Positions 14,071 through 21,395 are shown, counted from the first letter of the stretch. The stretch: 21,395 nt of DNA from an uncultured Rhodospirillaceae bacterium (GCA_900313355.1 OMQZ01000167.1:1-21395), one strand, 5' to 3'. Made by a program: numbers and translations. Notes: a model not told the origin generated them from the letters alone.

Positions 14071-14625
14071 ATGAAAAAATTCTTTCAAATTTTTGTTTTA
14101 ACCCTTTTGTTAACTGCTCCTATCTCTGCAAAAGCCGGAATATGCGACACATTAGGCGATTGGTATTGCACGATTCGTTACAATGTAATCGAAACATGGA
14201 ACGAACATTCTTATGATGCCTACGTCCCGCTCTATGCTTGGCATAACCGTCTCACATACGACAAAAAACATATTGATAAATATAACGAAAATCCGTGGGG
14301 AGCAGGCTTAGGCTTTTCTCGTTTTGATGAAGACGGCGATTTTCATTCTTTATATGCCCTTTATTTTAAAGATTCGAACGGCTATGGTGAAACAATGTTC
14401 GGCTATGCATTCTTAAAAAATAAATATTGGCACGATATTCGTTTAGGCTACGGCTTTACAATTGGCGCAACCCAACGCCATGAATACAGCTACATTCCCG
14501 TTCCGTTGCCATTGCCGATGATCGGTATCGGCTACAAAAGATTTGACCTTCAAGCCGCCTATGTCCCTGGCATCAAAAATGACGGAAATGTTCTCTTCGT
14601 TTGGTCAAGAATACAGCTTTATTAA
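14071..14625 (+). CDS. pagP: Lipid A palmitoyltransferase PagP
   Basis: A 184-residue outer-membrane enzyme that moves palmitate from a phospholipid to lipid A. The signal peptide (about 1-22, cut after AKA) precedes an amphipathic helix (YNVIETWNEHSYDAYVPLYA) and an eight-strand barrel. Matches to E. coli PagP are extensive: Y-x-P-x-x-x-WH-x-R-x-x-YDK, YNENPWGAGLGFSR against YNERPWGGGFGLSR, LYALYFKDS, YIPVPLPLP, and YVPG-x-x-N-x-GNV-x-F-W-R-Q at the end. Catalytic His58, Asp101 and Ser102 (E. coli His33, Asp76, Ser77) are present. Two cysteines (25, 33) could form a disulfide. AGGA lies nine bases before the ATG. It closes the dgkA operon before a strong terminator. Confidence 0.94.
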   Translation: MKKFFQIFVLTLLLTAPISAKAGICDTLGDWYCTIRYNVIETWNEHSYDAYVPLYAWHNRLTYDKKHIDKYNENPWGAGLGFSRFDEDGDFHSLYALYFKDSNGYGETMFGYAFLKNKYWHDIRLGYGFTIGATQRHEYSYIPVPLPLPMIGIGYKRFDLQAAYVPGIKNDGNVLFVWSRIQLY

Positions 14626-14653
14626 AAAAAGAGGTCTGAACGACCTCTTTTTT
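14624..14653. terminator. Bidirectional terminator between pagP and ftsY
   Basis: AAAAAAGAGGTC and GACCTCTTTTTT form a perfect 12-pair stem around TGAAC, with U-runs in both directions. Confidence 0.92.
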
Positions 14654-14667
14654 ATTTCAGAAAATCT

Positions 14668-15582
14668 CTATAAAAGACCTAAAAGATTTTTAGCATAATC
14701 TTCGGCCTTAAAAACGTCCAAATCGTCAATTTTTTCACCCACACCGACAAAATAAACAGGTGTCGGATTCTCTCTTGAAATCGCAACCAAAATACCGCCT
14801 TTTGATGATCCGTCAAGCTTTGTGACAACAAGCCCGTTCACATCAACGATTTGTTTAAAAATATCAACCTGTGAAAGAGCATTTTGCCCTGTCGTTGCGT
14901 CTAAAGTCAAAAGTGTTAAATGCGGTGCGTCCGGTATAACTTTTTTAATCACACGTACAACTTTTTTCAGTTCGTCCATCAAACCATTCTTATTTTGTAA
15001 CCGACCTGCCGTATCAATAAACACGACATCATCCCCAGCTTTAACGGCAGTGCTGAGCCCATCATAGCACAAACCCGCACTATCACAACCTTGCTCACCC
15101 TTAAAAACACGAACCCCCAGTCTGAAAGCCCAAGCTTCCAATTGTTCCACCGCCGCCGCACGAAACGTATCGCCGGCAATAAATGAAACTTTTTTGCCTT
15201 CCGCCTGAAGCCGTGCGGCCAGTTTACCGATTGTTGTCGTCTTTCCAGCCCCGTTAACCCCAACCATCAAAATAACATAAGGCTTGTGTCCCACAGTATC
15301 AAAACGCGCCTCCATCGGCTTCAAAAATTCACAAATCTGAGAACAAAGATGGGTTTTAACCTCTTCTTCTGAAACTTCCTTATCAAATTTTTGAGTCGAG
15401 AATGTCTTAATCATATCAGAACTTGCTTTAAGTCCCATATCTGACGTTATCAACAACTCTTCAAGCTCATCTAAAAGATTCTGATCAACTTTTCTTTTAG
15501 AAACAATATCTCTTAACCCCTCAGTAATCTTTGCTGAAGTTTTTTTCAAACCCATACCTAATTTTTCAAAAAAACTAATCAT
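14668..15582 (-). CDS. ftsY: Signal recognition particle receptor FtsY
   Basis: A 304-residue protein consisting of the N and G domains only; the long acidic A domain of E. coli FtsY is missing, as in many alphaproteobacteria. It docks SRP-bound ribosomes at the inner membrane. GTPase motifs: P-loop GVNGAGKT (108-115), DTFRAAAVEQL (138-148), DTAGR (190-194), TKLDG (254-258), and GVGEKIDDL near the end. The segment that normally reads DPA is DSAGLCYDG here, a departure in the G domain. The N-terminal FFEKLGMGLKKTSAKI is the amphipathic membrane-targeting helix. Its ATG lies inside the end of mtaB (8-base overlap), so the two are coupled. Confidence 0.96.
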   Translation of the reverse strand: MISFFEKLGMGLKKTSAKITEGLRDIVSKRKVDQNLLDELEELLITSDMGLKASSDMIKTFSTQKFDKEVSEEEVKTHLCSQICEFLKPMEARFDTVGHKPYVILMVGVNGAGKTTTIGKLAARLQAEGKKVSFIAGDTFRAAAVEQLEAWAFRLGVRVFKGEQGCDSAGLCYDGLSTAVKAGDDVVFIDTAGRLQNKNGLMDELKKVVRVIKKVIPDAPHLTLLTLDATTGQNALSQVDIFKQIVDVNGLVVTKLDGSSKGGILVAISRENPTPVYFVGVGEKIDDLDVFKAEDYAKNLLGLL

Positions 15583-16618
15583 CTTTTTCCTCTCTCATCT
15601 GTCTTAAAATTTTAGCACGCTCACGCCTGATTTTCATATCCGTTTGTTCCATTTTTGCCGCAACAGTTCCTGCTCTCTCGGAATAAGGAAACACATGTAG
15701 CTTATCGATTCGTGCTTCATCAACCAATCGACATGTGTTCAAAAAGGCCTCATCTGTCTCCCCCGGAAAACCGCAAATAAAGTCAGCCCCGAAAGTTGCT
15801 TCTTTGCGAACCTGCCTTATTTTTTCACACAACTTAATAACATCTTCTCTCAAATGCCTTCTTCCCATACGTTTCAATACATCGTTATCCCCTGATTGAA
15901 CAGACAAATGGAAATGAGGTAACATTTTTTTATTCTTCCCGATTAAGTTAATCAAATCATCATCTATCGCAGCCGGATCCAACGAGCCGAAAGAAAGTTC
16001 TTCAAGCCCTGAAACATTTTCCAAAATAGCTTCAGAAACACGAGCAAGTCCGTATTCATACGAACAAATATCAACACCTGTCAAACAAATTTTTTTAATT
16101 CCTTCATCCACGAGCCTTTGAACTTGAGCCACAACCTTTTCAATTTTTGCCGAACGATTCTTTCCCCTTGCAAACGGAACAATACAATATGTACAACGAT
16201 AATTGCACCCCTGTTGAATCTGAACAAAAGCTTTTTGACGTCCCTCAAAACCGGTAATCATAAAATCATCTAAATCTTTATCTTTCATAATATCACTGAT
16301 CAAAGACTTGGCCCCGTCGATTTGACTTACATAATCTTCAATATGTGCTTTTTCCTGATTGCCGAGAACTAAGTCAACTTCATCCATGCATTCAAACGAA
16401 TTTCCGTGAACCTGAGCCGAACAGCCCGTAACAATAATTTTTGCCTGAGGATTTTCTTTTTTTAACTTCCGAACAGCTTGACGGCATTGCCTTTCAGCCT
16501 CGCCTGTAACCGCACACGTGTTGACAACAATAAGATTATCATATGCTTTGAGTTTTTCTTTGATAACTTCAGACTCAAAAGCATTAAGACGACAGCCGAA
16601 TGTAACAACTTGAACCAT
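15575..16618 (-). CDS. mtaB: tRNA t6A37 methylthiotransferase MtaB, C-terminally short
   Basis: A 347-residue radical SAM enzyme that converts t6A37 to ms2t6A37 in tRNAs reading ANN codons. The N-terminal UPF0004 cluster uses Cys9 (TFGCRLNAFESEV), Cys35 (NTCAVTGEAE) and Cys66 (GCSAQ). The radical SAM cluster is CNYRCTYC (Cys138, 142, 145), followed by PFARG. LSVQSGDNDVLKRMGR and FPYSERAGT are typical. The family usually has a C-terminal TRAM domain and runs well beyond 400 residues; here the protein stops at RQMREEKDD because the ftsY start is embedded in its end. AAGGAAAAG precedes the ATG. Confidence 0.93.
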   Translation of the reverse strand: MVQVVTFGCRLNAFESEVIKEKLKAYDNLIVVNTCAVTGEAERQCRQAVRKLKKENPQAKIIVTGCSAQVHGNSFECMDEVDLVLGNQEKAHIEDYVSQIDGAKSLISDIMKDKDLDDFMITGFEGRQKAFVQIQQGCNYRCTYCIVPFARGKNRSAKIEKVVAQVQRLVDEGIKKICLTGVDICSYEYGLARVSEAILENVSGLEELSFGSLDPAAIDDDLINLIGKNKKMLPHFHLSVQSGDNDVLKRMGRRHLREDVIKLCEKIRQVRKEATFGADFICGFPGETDEAFLNTCRLVDEARIDKLHVFPYSERAGTVAAKMEQTDMKIRRERAKILRQMREEKDD

Positions 16619-16663
16619 ATTCTTTTCCTTATATTTTCCTTAATATAAAGCAAAAAAATATCA

Positions 16664-16691
16664 TTGCAATTTAATTTTGATGTTTTATAAT
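16664..16691 (+). promoter_or_regulatory. Promoter of pgpA
   Basis: TTGCAA (16664-16669), 16-base spacer, perfect TATAAT (16686-16691), about 30 bases before the ATG. It lies in the divergent gap with mtaB. Confidence 0.6.
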
Positions 16692-16721
16692 TTCAGATGT
16701 TGTTTTACAAGGAAGAAACAA

Positions 16722-17204
16722 ATGCTCAAAAAAATTTCATTGTTTATTTCAACCCTCTTTGGCGTCGGCCTATCGCCGAAAGCCCCCGGAACGATGGGCT
16801 CTCTGGCCTCCTTACCCTTAGCTTTTTTAGTTATCTATAATTTCGGATTTAATGGTCTGTTCTATGCCATTCTCATCACTTTTATCGTTGGCAGCTGCAC
16901 AATTTACTTTGCCACAAAAAATGAACCTGAAAATGATCCCGGAAAAATCGTTATTGACGAAACTGCCGGACAGTTAACAACGTTCATTTTAGCAACACCA
17001 TATTTATATCACAACAGCTCTGTTAATACCCTTTTAGTTTATCTGATGGGATTTGGCCTGTTTCGTTTTTTTGATATTTGTAAAATAGGACCTGTTAAAT
17101 GGGCCGATTCGAAAATCAAAAACGCTTTCGGCGTCATGCTTGACGATATTTTTGCCGGTATTTTTGCCGCATTAATATTAATGTTGATTATCAAACAATT
17201 GTAA
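16722..17204 (+). CDS. pgpA: Phosphatidylglycerophosphatase A
   Basis: A 160-residue membrane enzyme that dephosphorylates phosphatidylglycerophosphate to phosphatidylglycerol. Diagnostic segments are GVGLSPKAPGTMGSL (near 14-28), DPGKIVIDETAGQ (72-84) and RFFDICKIGPVKWADSK, then GVMLDDIFAG (137-146). Several hydrophobic helices span the protein. The frame is open from an ATG 45 bases upstream, but that lies before the promoter's expected start; ATG 16722 has AAGGAAG seven to twelve bases upstream and begins with the family's normal N-terminus. It is followed after 46 bases by a membrane-protein gene, with no terminator between. Confidence 0.94.
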   Translation: MLKKISLFISTLFGVGLSPKAPGTMGSLASLPLAFLVIYNFGFNGLFYAILITFIVGSCTIYFATKNEPENDPGKIVIDETAGQLTTFILATPYLYHNSSVNTLLVYLMGFGLFRFFDICKIGPVKWADSKIKNAFGVMLDDIFAGIFAALILMLIIKQL

Positions 17205-17250
17205 AAAACAAAAAAATACTTAAATTACTTTTTATTAAAGGAGATAAGAT

Positions 17251-17946
17251 ATGCAAAAATTAATAACTTACATCAAACAAGGAAAAGGCATCGGTGCCTT
17301 ATGGCTTTTCATTTTGGGTGCGCTTGTTGCTTTTTATTCAGCATACAGTGTACACAAAAACTTGCCTGAACTTGTCCCATATGCCCAAAAACTTGCCGAT
17401 GATATTTTGCCGATAAAAATCGAAAACAGCAAATTGGTTATCCCGCAAGAACCGAAAACTTTAACCTACACCATAGGAAAAGATTCTCTTATCGTTGAAA
17501 TAGATCCGACAAAAGATCTTCTCCAAGAAGTTGAAAAGCCCGGATTTTACCTCACACGTTCTTATTTTTATTCAATCAATGACAGAGAAGTTCGTCGCCA
17601 AAACTTAATCAAAGAACTTGACCTGCCTAAAAAAGATTACACTCCTTGGATGTATAGTTTTATAAAAGGCCTGACATGGTTTATTGTTTTGGTCGGACCG
17701 CTTTTCAACTTTGCGTGTTTTTTAATTGCTGTCCTTTTTTACGCTTTTTGTACCGGTCTGTCTTGTGTCTTAAACAAAACGCCGCTTCAGTTTAAAACAA
17801 AGATGCGCTTAAACACCATTTTGTTTATAAGCATATATGTTTTATCAACACTTGCACGCATAATTGGCCTGAACTTATCATTACTGGGATTTTTCCTGAT
17901 TATGATTGCGCTTCAACTAATTTGCGTCAAACGGTTAAAAAATTAA
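17251..17946 (+). CDS. DUF1189-like integral membrane protein
   Basis: A 231-residue protein with one hydrophobic helix near 16-34 (LWLFILGALVAFYSAYSV), a roughly 100-residue polar segment that includes PEPKTLTYTIGKDSLIVEID-like beta structure, then four hydrophobic helices (about 141-165, 160-175, 187-205, 207-225). This layout (helix, periplasmic domain, helix bundle) resembles DUF1189 proteins, whose role is unknown. The assignment is by architecture rather than a firm motif. An excellent AAAGGAG lies before the ATG. It probably shares a transcript with pgpA and ends at a strong terminator. Confidence 0.75.
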   Translation: MQKLITYIKQGKGIGALWLFILGALVAFYSAYSVHKNLPELVPYAQKLADDILPIKIENSKLVIPQEPKTLTYTIGKDSLIVEIDPTKDLLQEVEKPGFYLTRSYFYSINDREVRRQNLIKELDLPKKDYTPWMYSFIKGLTWFIVLVGPLFNFACFLIAVLFYAFCTGLSCVLNKTPLQFKTKMRLNTILFISIYVLSTLARIIGLNLSLLGFFLIMIALQLICVKRLKN

Positions 17947-17975
17947 AAAAAGGCGGCTATTGAGCCGCTTTTTTT
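17945..17975. terminator. Bidirectional terminator
   Basis: GCGGCT, loop ATTG, AGCCGC with A7 upstream and T7 downstream. It serves the pgpA unit on the plus strand and the thioesterase gene on the minus strand. Confidence 0.9.
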
Positions 17976-17994
17976 CACAACAAAAATGAAAAAA

Positions 17995-18726
17995 TTAAAC
18001 TTCAACCCATTTTATCCGAATAAAAGCAAGTTCTTTCGGCTCAGAAGAAGAAACAACCATATGCAAAGACGTCAGATCTGAAAATTCCGTTTTAACCAAA
18101 ACTTTTTCTCCATACAAACATTCTTTTTTATATGTAATCTCAATTTCTGAAGGCAAATGCTTTTCGTGAAACTCTGCCCCTAAAGACTCTGATGCCCATA
18201 AAGGATAAATAGCATTATTAACATGTCTGTTCAAATCAATATCATCAAAACGCGCCTCAAATTCTTTTGAAAAAGTGACGTTCTGAGGAGCTGAAAGCTT
18301 TGAAAACTCTGTTCCCAAAACACGTTCATCAATATACATATAATCAGGCAGATATTGGTTTAAGCTGACAGGTCTTTTGCGCTCAACATCAACCAAAACC
18401 CACTGACTTGTTGCTTTTATAATTTCCGTGCCCGTTTCATCTTTGATGACAAAATCACGCAAAGCCATAAACTTATTTTCGCCCGACGGCCATGTATGAA
18501 CGACGATTTTTTCATGAACTTTTGGCAGACGATTGATCATAATATGATAATTTGTTCCAACCCATGCCAAACCGCTTTGAACACAAAAATCAAATCCGAA
18601 CCCTAAAGAAGTCGCACTCAAATCAGCCGCGTCTTGTAAAATATTCATCAATGTTACAACACGCAAAAAGCCGTTTTTATCACATTCATAAGAACGAATT
18701 TGAAATTCTTTTGCAAATTTATCCAT
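17995..18726 (-). CDS. Acyl-ACP thioesterase (FatA/FatB-like double hotdog)
   Basis: A 243-residue protein, the usual bacterial length. It hydrolyses acyl-ACP to release free fatty acid. It has two hotdog halves: the first includes NILQDAADLSATSLGFG and FMALRDFVI, the second carries the active site. DIDLNRHVNN supplies Asp164, Asn166 and His168; the catalytic Glu is probably Glu202 in YKKEC, as in plant FatB. The start has AGGG seven bases upstream. It follows the transglycosylase gene by nine bases, so they are probably co-transcribed. Acyl chain preference cannot be read from sequence. Confidence 0.88.
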   Translation of the reverse strand: MDKFAKEFQIRSYECDKNGFLRVVTLMNILQDAADLSATSLGFGFDFCVQSGLAWVGTNYHIMINRLPKVHEKIVVHTWPSGENKFMALRDFVIKDETGTEIIKATSQWVLVDVERKRPVSLNQYLPDYMYIDERVLGTEFSKLSAPQNVTFSKEFEARFDDIDLNRHVNNAIYPLWASESLGAEFHEKHLPSEIEITYKKECLYGEKVLVKTEFSDLTSLHMVVSSSEPKELAFIRIKWVEV

Positions 18727-18735
18727 AAAACAACC

Positions 18736-19347
18736 CTAAAACAGAGAAATATTCGGCTGATAATCAAGAAAAGCAACTTTCATTTTATTAAAACGATTAA
18801 GAAGCTTTTTCTTATATATTTCAGCATGCTCCGGAACTTTGGAATGATAAGCCATTGCAGCTTTCTGCCAATTTCCTTTTTTACGATATAGTTTTTTTAA
18901 GAATTGCGCACTGTATTCAACATTTGTATCCGGATTCATAGCTTCTTCAACGCTCTTAAATGATTTCCCGTGAAATTTCAGGCTGATTTGCATACATCCG
19001 ACATCAATACTTGTAATTCCCTGCGCCTGAAATTTTTTAACAGCCTCAACAGCTTCTTCTTTTGAAGCATAGCGATATCCTTTGCCGTTCACATTAATTG
19101 ACCACGGCCATGAAATAAACGTCCCCGTTTCATTATCGAAAACACCTGTTTCCACACTGGCGATTGTTTCGAGCACATGATTTTTAATCTCATATTTTTC
19201 TTCCATCCGCGCAACAGAAAGGGCGCAAACTTCAGAAGCCGTAGGCTCCAAGCTTGTGTGAGTATTCATCTTAAAATCTTTCTGAGCTTTAATCGGGTGC
19301 GCAACTCCCAAACAAATCACCAATATAAAAATGATTTTTCTAAGCAC
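18736..19347 (-). CDS. Periplasmic SLT-type lytic transglycosylase
   Basis: A 203-residue protein with a signal peptide (RKIIFILVICLGVAHPIKA, cut near residue 21) and a lysozyme-like SLT domain. The catalytic Glu is Glu66 in ASVETG, where the family often reads ESGF. DVGCMQISLKFHGKSF and MNPDTNVEYSAQFLKKLYRK, then AMAYHS, are the standard downstream SLT motifs. It cleaves murein to 1,6-anhydro-MurNAc products; single-domain forms of this kind can serve secretion or flagellar assembly, but no such genes are near. The start is GTG; AAGGATG lies about 11 bases upstream, and no in-frame ATG would keep the signal peptide. Confidence 0.88.
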   Translation of the reverse strand: MLRKIIFILVICLGVAHPIKAQKDFKMNTHTSLEPTASEVCALSVARMEEKYEIKNHVLETIASVETGVFDNETGTFISWPWSINVNGKGYRYASKEEAVEAVKKFQAQGITSIDVGCMQISLKFHGKSFKSVEEAMNPDTNVEYSAQFLKKLYRKKGNWQKAAMAYHSKVPEHAEIYKKKLLNRFNKMKVAFLDYQPNISLF

Positions 19348-19631
19348 TTTAAAAATACATCCTTTTATATCCGCATTAAAAGCAAAAGACTTCCCTTAAA
19401 ATTTTCGTTTAATTTCGGTCCGGCAATTACAGCATCTGCCATAAAGGCTTAAAACACGGCGTTAAAACGTCTTAATTTTTCATTTAACATAATTAACGAA
19501 AAATTAATTTCGACCTTCATAACACAGTTTTTATTTAAAATCCAGCAAAAAATACAAAAAAAGTATCAAAGCAACAAATAATTTAGCAAAAACAAAGGGC
19601 TAAATACATTTCTGCACAAGCCCCTCGAAAC
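19348..19631 (-). other. Intergenic region before the transglycosylase gene
   Basis: About 284 AT-rich bases. It holds the terminator of the barrel gene (19588-19623), an AT-rich inverted repeat (19474-19505: AATTTTTC and GAAAAATT with internal TTAA steps), and a tiny frame on the minus strand (MADAVIAGPKLNENFKGSLL, then LLMRI, ending near 19367) without a Shine-Dalgarno, which I do not call as a gene. A weak TTGCTG-18-TGTTAT could be the promoter. Confidence 0.4.
19588..19623 (-). terminator. Probable terminator of the outer-membrane barrel gene
   Basis: GGGCT and AGCCC (19597-19623) form a five-pair stem with a 17-base loop, followed on the minus strand by TTTGTTTTTG. The loop is long for a classic terminator. 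Confidence 0.5.
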
Positions 19632-20153
19632 TTAAAAATTGATACCTAAACCAGCAAGAAAAGACAGATTCTGAAAATGTTGAACGTTCGCGTCATCTTT
19701 TCTGGGCAAAAGATAAACCCCGCTGACATTAAAATAGAACAAATCCGAAATCCTGAAATCAACACCCGTTTCAATTTTAAGGTGCCAAATGTCGCTCAAG
19801 ATTTTCTGTGTTCCGTCCTCAAACGTCCTCAGACCGCCCCATGTCTGAGGTCCGACCAACAAATAAACCATATTTTTGTTGCCATAGACAACCCCGAACG
19901 AGGGTGAAAAATAGATGGCGTGCTCAGTTTCGAGATTTCCGACCCGAAAAGGAGTATAGCCCCACTCAAACTCTGCTCTGAGAAAACCAAGATCCGCATT
20001 CAGATCAAAAACGGTCACGGGTCTTTTCCCGAGCACATTATAACCGCCTTTCAGAACGGCACTTCCGTAGACATGGTACCACGACACATTCATCTGCGCA
20101 TACACTGCCGTTGAAAGCAACGCACCAATCAACAATAATACTATTTTCCTCAT
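19632..20153 (-). CDS. Small outer-membrane beta-barrel protein, function unknown
   Basis: A 173-residue protein with a signal peptide (RKIVLLLIGALLSTAVYA, cut before QMNVSW). The mature part is a series of alternating strands with aromatic ends (FLRAEFEWGYTPFRVG, MVYLLVGPQTWGG, FYFNVSGVYLLP) and ends in NF, the C-terminal Phe that marks BAM-assembled barrels. About eight strands are likely. I do not recognise a specific family. The ATG lacks a Shine-Dalgarno (TTAGTATGCCTT precedes it), and a short leader is predicted from the promoter upstream, so translation may be weak or nearly leaderless. Confidence 0.78.
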   Translation of the reverse strand: MRKIVLLLIGALLSTAVYAQMNVSWYHVYGSAVLKGGYNVLGKRPVTVFDLNADLGFLRAEFEWGYTPFRVGNLETEHAIYFSPSFGVVYGNKNMVYLLVGPQTWGGLRTFEDGTQKILSDIWHLKIETGVDFRISDLFYFNVSGVYLLPRKDDANVQHFQNLSFLAGLGINF

Positions 20154-20179
20154 AAGGCATACTAATTTTAAAAGACATA

Positions 20180-20227
20180 TCTATAAAGAAGTGTCTTGTT
20201 TTTAGCAAAAAGCACACAAAATGTCAA
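20180..20227 (-). promoter_or_regulatory. Promoter region of the barrel gene, overlapping the upstream stop codon
   Basis: Two overlapping candidates on the minus strand: TTGACA (20222-20227)-17-TAAAAA (20199-20204), whose -35 contains the TGA stop of the upstream gene, and TTGCTA (20203-20208)-17-TATAGA (20180-20185), which would leave a leader of only about 20 bases. Confidence 0.55.
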
Positions 20228-21093
20228 GCCATAAGTGATTTAGCAAAATCAAGAACAGCCTCACACAAATCTTTTTGAACCTTTTCAAAAGAGCTGTTCT
20301 TTGAAAGTTTTAATTCATTCGCATAAAGCGCACGATTAAGCTCAAGTTGCAACGTATATATTTTTTTTCTCGGTTGGCAATAATTAAAAGTTGTATAAGC
20401 TCCCGAATACGGAACATTTTTCAAAACCTCATAACCTTTATTTAAAAGAGATTTATTTAAGTATTCACACATTTCGGACGGACAGCTTTGTGAAAACAAA
20501 TCGCCGAGGCAGATATCAATTTTTTTCTCATCACCCATAATCGAACAAATTTTTGAAGGCATGGAATGACAATCAAGCAAAAAGCAAAATCCGAATTTTT
20601 GCACACACTTGTTAATCATAGAACTCAATCGTTTGTGATAGACATCATAAACCTTTTTAACCCGTTCTTGAACTTCGTTATAAGAAATAGGCTCTTCATA
20701 AATCGGCAATCCGTCTGCACAAACCTTGTGAATTAAACCATATCCCGAACGGCAACGGCTGTTTTCAAAAATAATTTTATCGGCCGGATAATCATAAAAC
20801 ATTTTTTCATCCAGCTCAATCTTATCGCGGTTCACATCAATAAACGCACGCGAAACATTTTGTTTCAAACAGGCGATTCCGTTTTTTTCAAGCGGTTCAA
20901 GCAATTCATCAACAAACAAATCTTCATTTGTCCGAAGCTCATCAAGTGTTCTGTTTGTGAGGGCAAAAAATTCTTGAGGAAAAACCTTTCCTGAATGAGG
21001 CATACTCAAAACGAGCGGAAATTCCAGACGATCAAGACCTGTTTCCGTGCAAACATCAATTTTTTTATAATCAACATAAAAAGGCTGAACCAA
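20224..21093 (-). CDS. N-formylglutamate amidohydrolase family protein
   Basis: A 289-residue protein of the HutG-type FGase family, which hydrolyses N-formylglutamate to formate and glutamate. Motifs: SMPHSG (30-35), SRAFIDVNRD (81-90), LLDCHSMP, PYSGAYTTFNY and LQLELNRALY. His and Asp/Glu residues in the first, third and last of these are likely metal ligands. The start is TTG: AAGGA lies seven to eight bases before it, and the nearby ATG is out of frame and too close to the ribosome site. No other histidine-degradation genes are present, so the true substrate may be a different formyl-amino acid. No promoter is clear upstream. Confidence 0.9.
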   Translation of the reverse strand: MVQPFYVDYKKIDVCTETGLDRLEFPLVLSMPHSGKVFPQEFFALTNRTLDELRTNEDLFVDELLEPLEKNGIACLKQNVSRAFIDVNRDKIELDEKMFYDYPADKIIFENSRCRSGYGLIHKVCADGLPIYEEPISYNEVQERVKKVYDVYHKRLSSMINKCVQKFGFCFLLDCHSMPSKICSIMGDEKKIDICLGDLFSQSCPSEMCEYLNKSLLNKGYEVLKNVPYSGAYTTFNYCQPRKKIYTLQLELNRALYANELKLSKNSSFEKVQKDLCEAVLDFAKSLMA

Positions 21094-21190
21094 TGCATAA
21101 TCCTTTCAAGAAGCGTATGTTTGATTATATCCTAAAGAATCTTAATGTTTTATAAAAAAGCAAAAAGTTTGTATATTTAAAAAAAACATC

Positions 21191-21219
21191 TTGCTATTTA
21201 AAAAAGTGTGTGCTATTTG
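21191..21219 (+). promoter_or_regulatory. Promoter of tRNA-Val(GAC)
   Basis: TTGCTA (21191-21196), 17-base spacer, TATTTG (21214-21219), 12 bases before the mature 5' end. An overlapping alternative is TTGTAT-17-TGCTAT starting near 21170. Confidence 0.5.
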
Positions 21220-21231
21220 AGAACTACTTTC

Positions 21232-21308
<77 letters not shown>

Positions 21309-21310
21309 AT

Positions 21311-21339
21311 AAAAAGACGACCTTTACGGTCGTTTTTTT
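21311..21339 (+). terminator. Terminator of tRNA-Val(GAC)
   Basis: ACGACC, loop TTTAC, GGTCGT followed by seven T. The pairing extends outward through A5/T5 and ATTGGTG to the CACCAAT that contains the tRNA CCA end. Confidence 0.92.
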
Positions 21340-21395
21340 ATTGGTGATATAAAAAACCGCTCGAACTTGTGAAAAACAAGTTCGACTACAAGCGA
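21340..21395 (+). repeat. Inverted and direct copies of the tRNA-Val T-arm, continuing past the edge
   Basis: CTCGAACTTGTG (21360-21371) is the exact reverse complement of tRNA bases 21280-21291. ACAAGTTCGA (21376-21385) is a sense copy of the same T-arm. The window ends in CTACAAGCGA, matching CGGCAAGCGA after tRNA-Ser(UGA). Confidence 0.8.

Noticed and set aside
19360..19445. 25-codon minus-strand frame before the transglycosylase gene
   Set aside because: No Shine-Dalgarno, no recognisable sequence and too short to judge by codon use.

Overview
The window looks like a stretch of chromosome from an AT-rich Gram-negative bacterium, most likely an uncultured low-GC alphaproteobacterium. The envelope genes (kdsA for KDO, pagP for lipid A, an AsmA-family protein, an outer-membrane barrel) require an outer membrane. 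The overlapping mtaB-ftsY pair is an arrangement I associate with alphaproteobacteria. The lineage is inferred from gene content only. No phage, plasmid, insertion sequence or CRISPR array is visible.

Layout. 1-940 (minus): the start of rplL and complete rplJ, preceded by an L10 autoregulatory leader and a strong promoter. 937-3438 (minus): a tight nucleoside-salvage operon, cdd-punA-deoA. 3544-8381 (plus): a giant AsmA-family protein with an unusual coiled-coil and Pro/Glu-rich tail, then a secreted MORN-like repeat protein. 8375-10312 (minus): a DUF21/CBS membrane protein translationally coupled to a GNAT acetyltransferase. 10395-10693: short repeats and tRNA-Ser(GCU). 10847-12077: a secreted 11-residue-repeat protein convergent with kdsA. 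12172-12793: a self-contained small transcription unit and tRNA-Ser(UGA) with duplicated downstream sequence. 12884-14625 (plus): an envelope-lipid operon of dgkA, a HAD phosphatase and pagP. 14668-16618 (minus): mtaB and ftsY. 16722-17946 (plus): pgpA and a membrane protein. 17995-21093 (minus): acyl-ACP thioesterase, lytic transglycosylase, an outer-membrane barrel and an N-formylglutamate amidohydrolase-like enzyme. The window ends with tRNA-Val(GAC).

Themes. Many genes serve the envelope: DgkA and PgpA in phospholipid turnover, KdsA and PagP in lipid A/LPS, AsmA in outer-membrane lipid homeostasis, the transglycosylase in murein. The rest is core translation (L10, L12, MtaB, tRNAs), protein targeting (FtsY) and nucleoside salvage.

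The most unusual signal is not a gene. All three tRNA genes are followed by a terminator that sits at the tip of a longer imperfect palindrome, whose far arm is an inverted copy of that tRNA's own 3' end back to the T-arm. In two cases a further sense copy of the T-arm and a shared motif follow. I know of no described element with this architecture. It could be a family of tRNA-linked palindromic repeats, relics of integration, or an RNA-level device.
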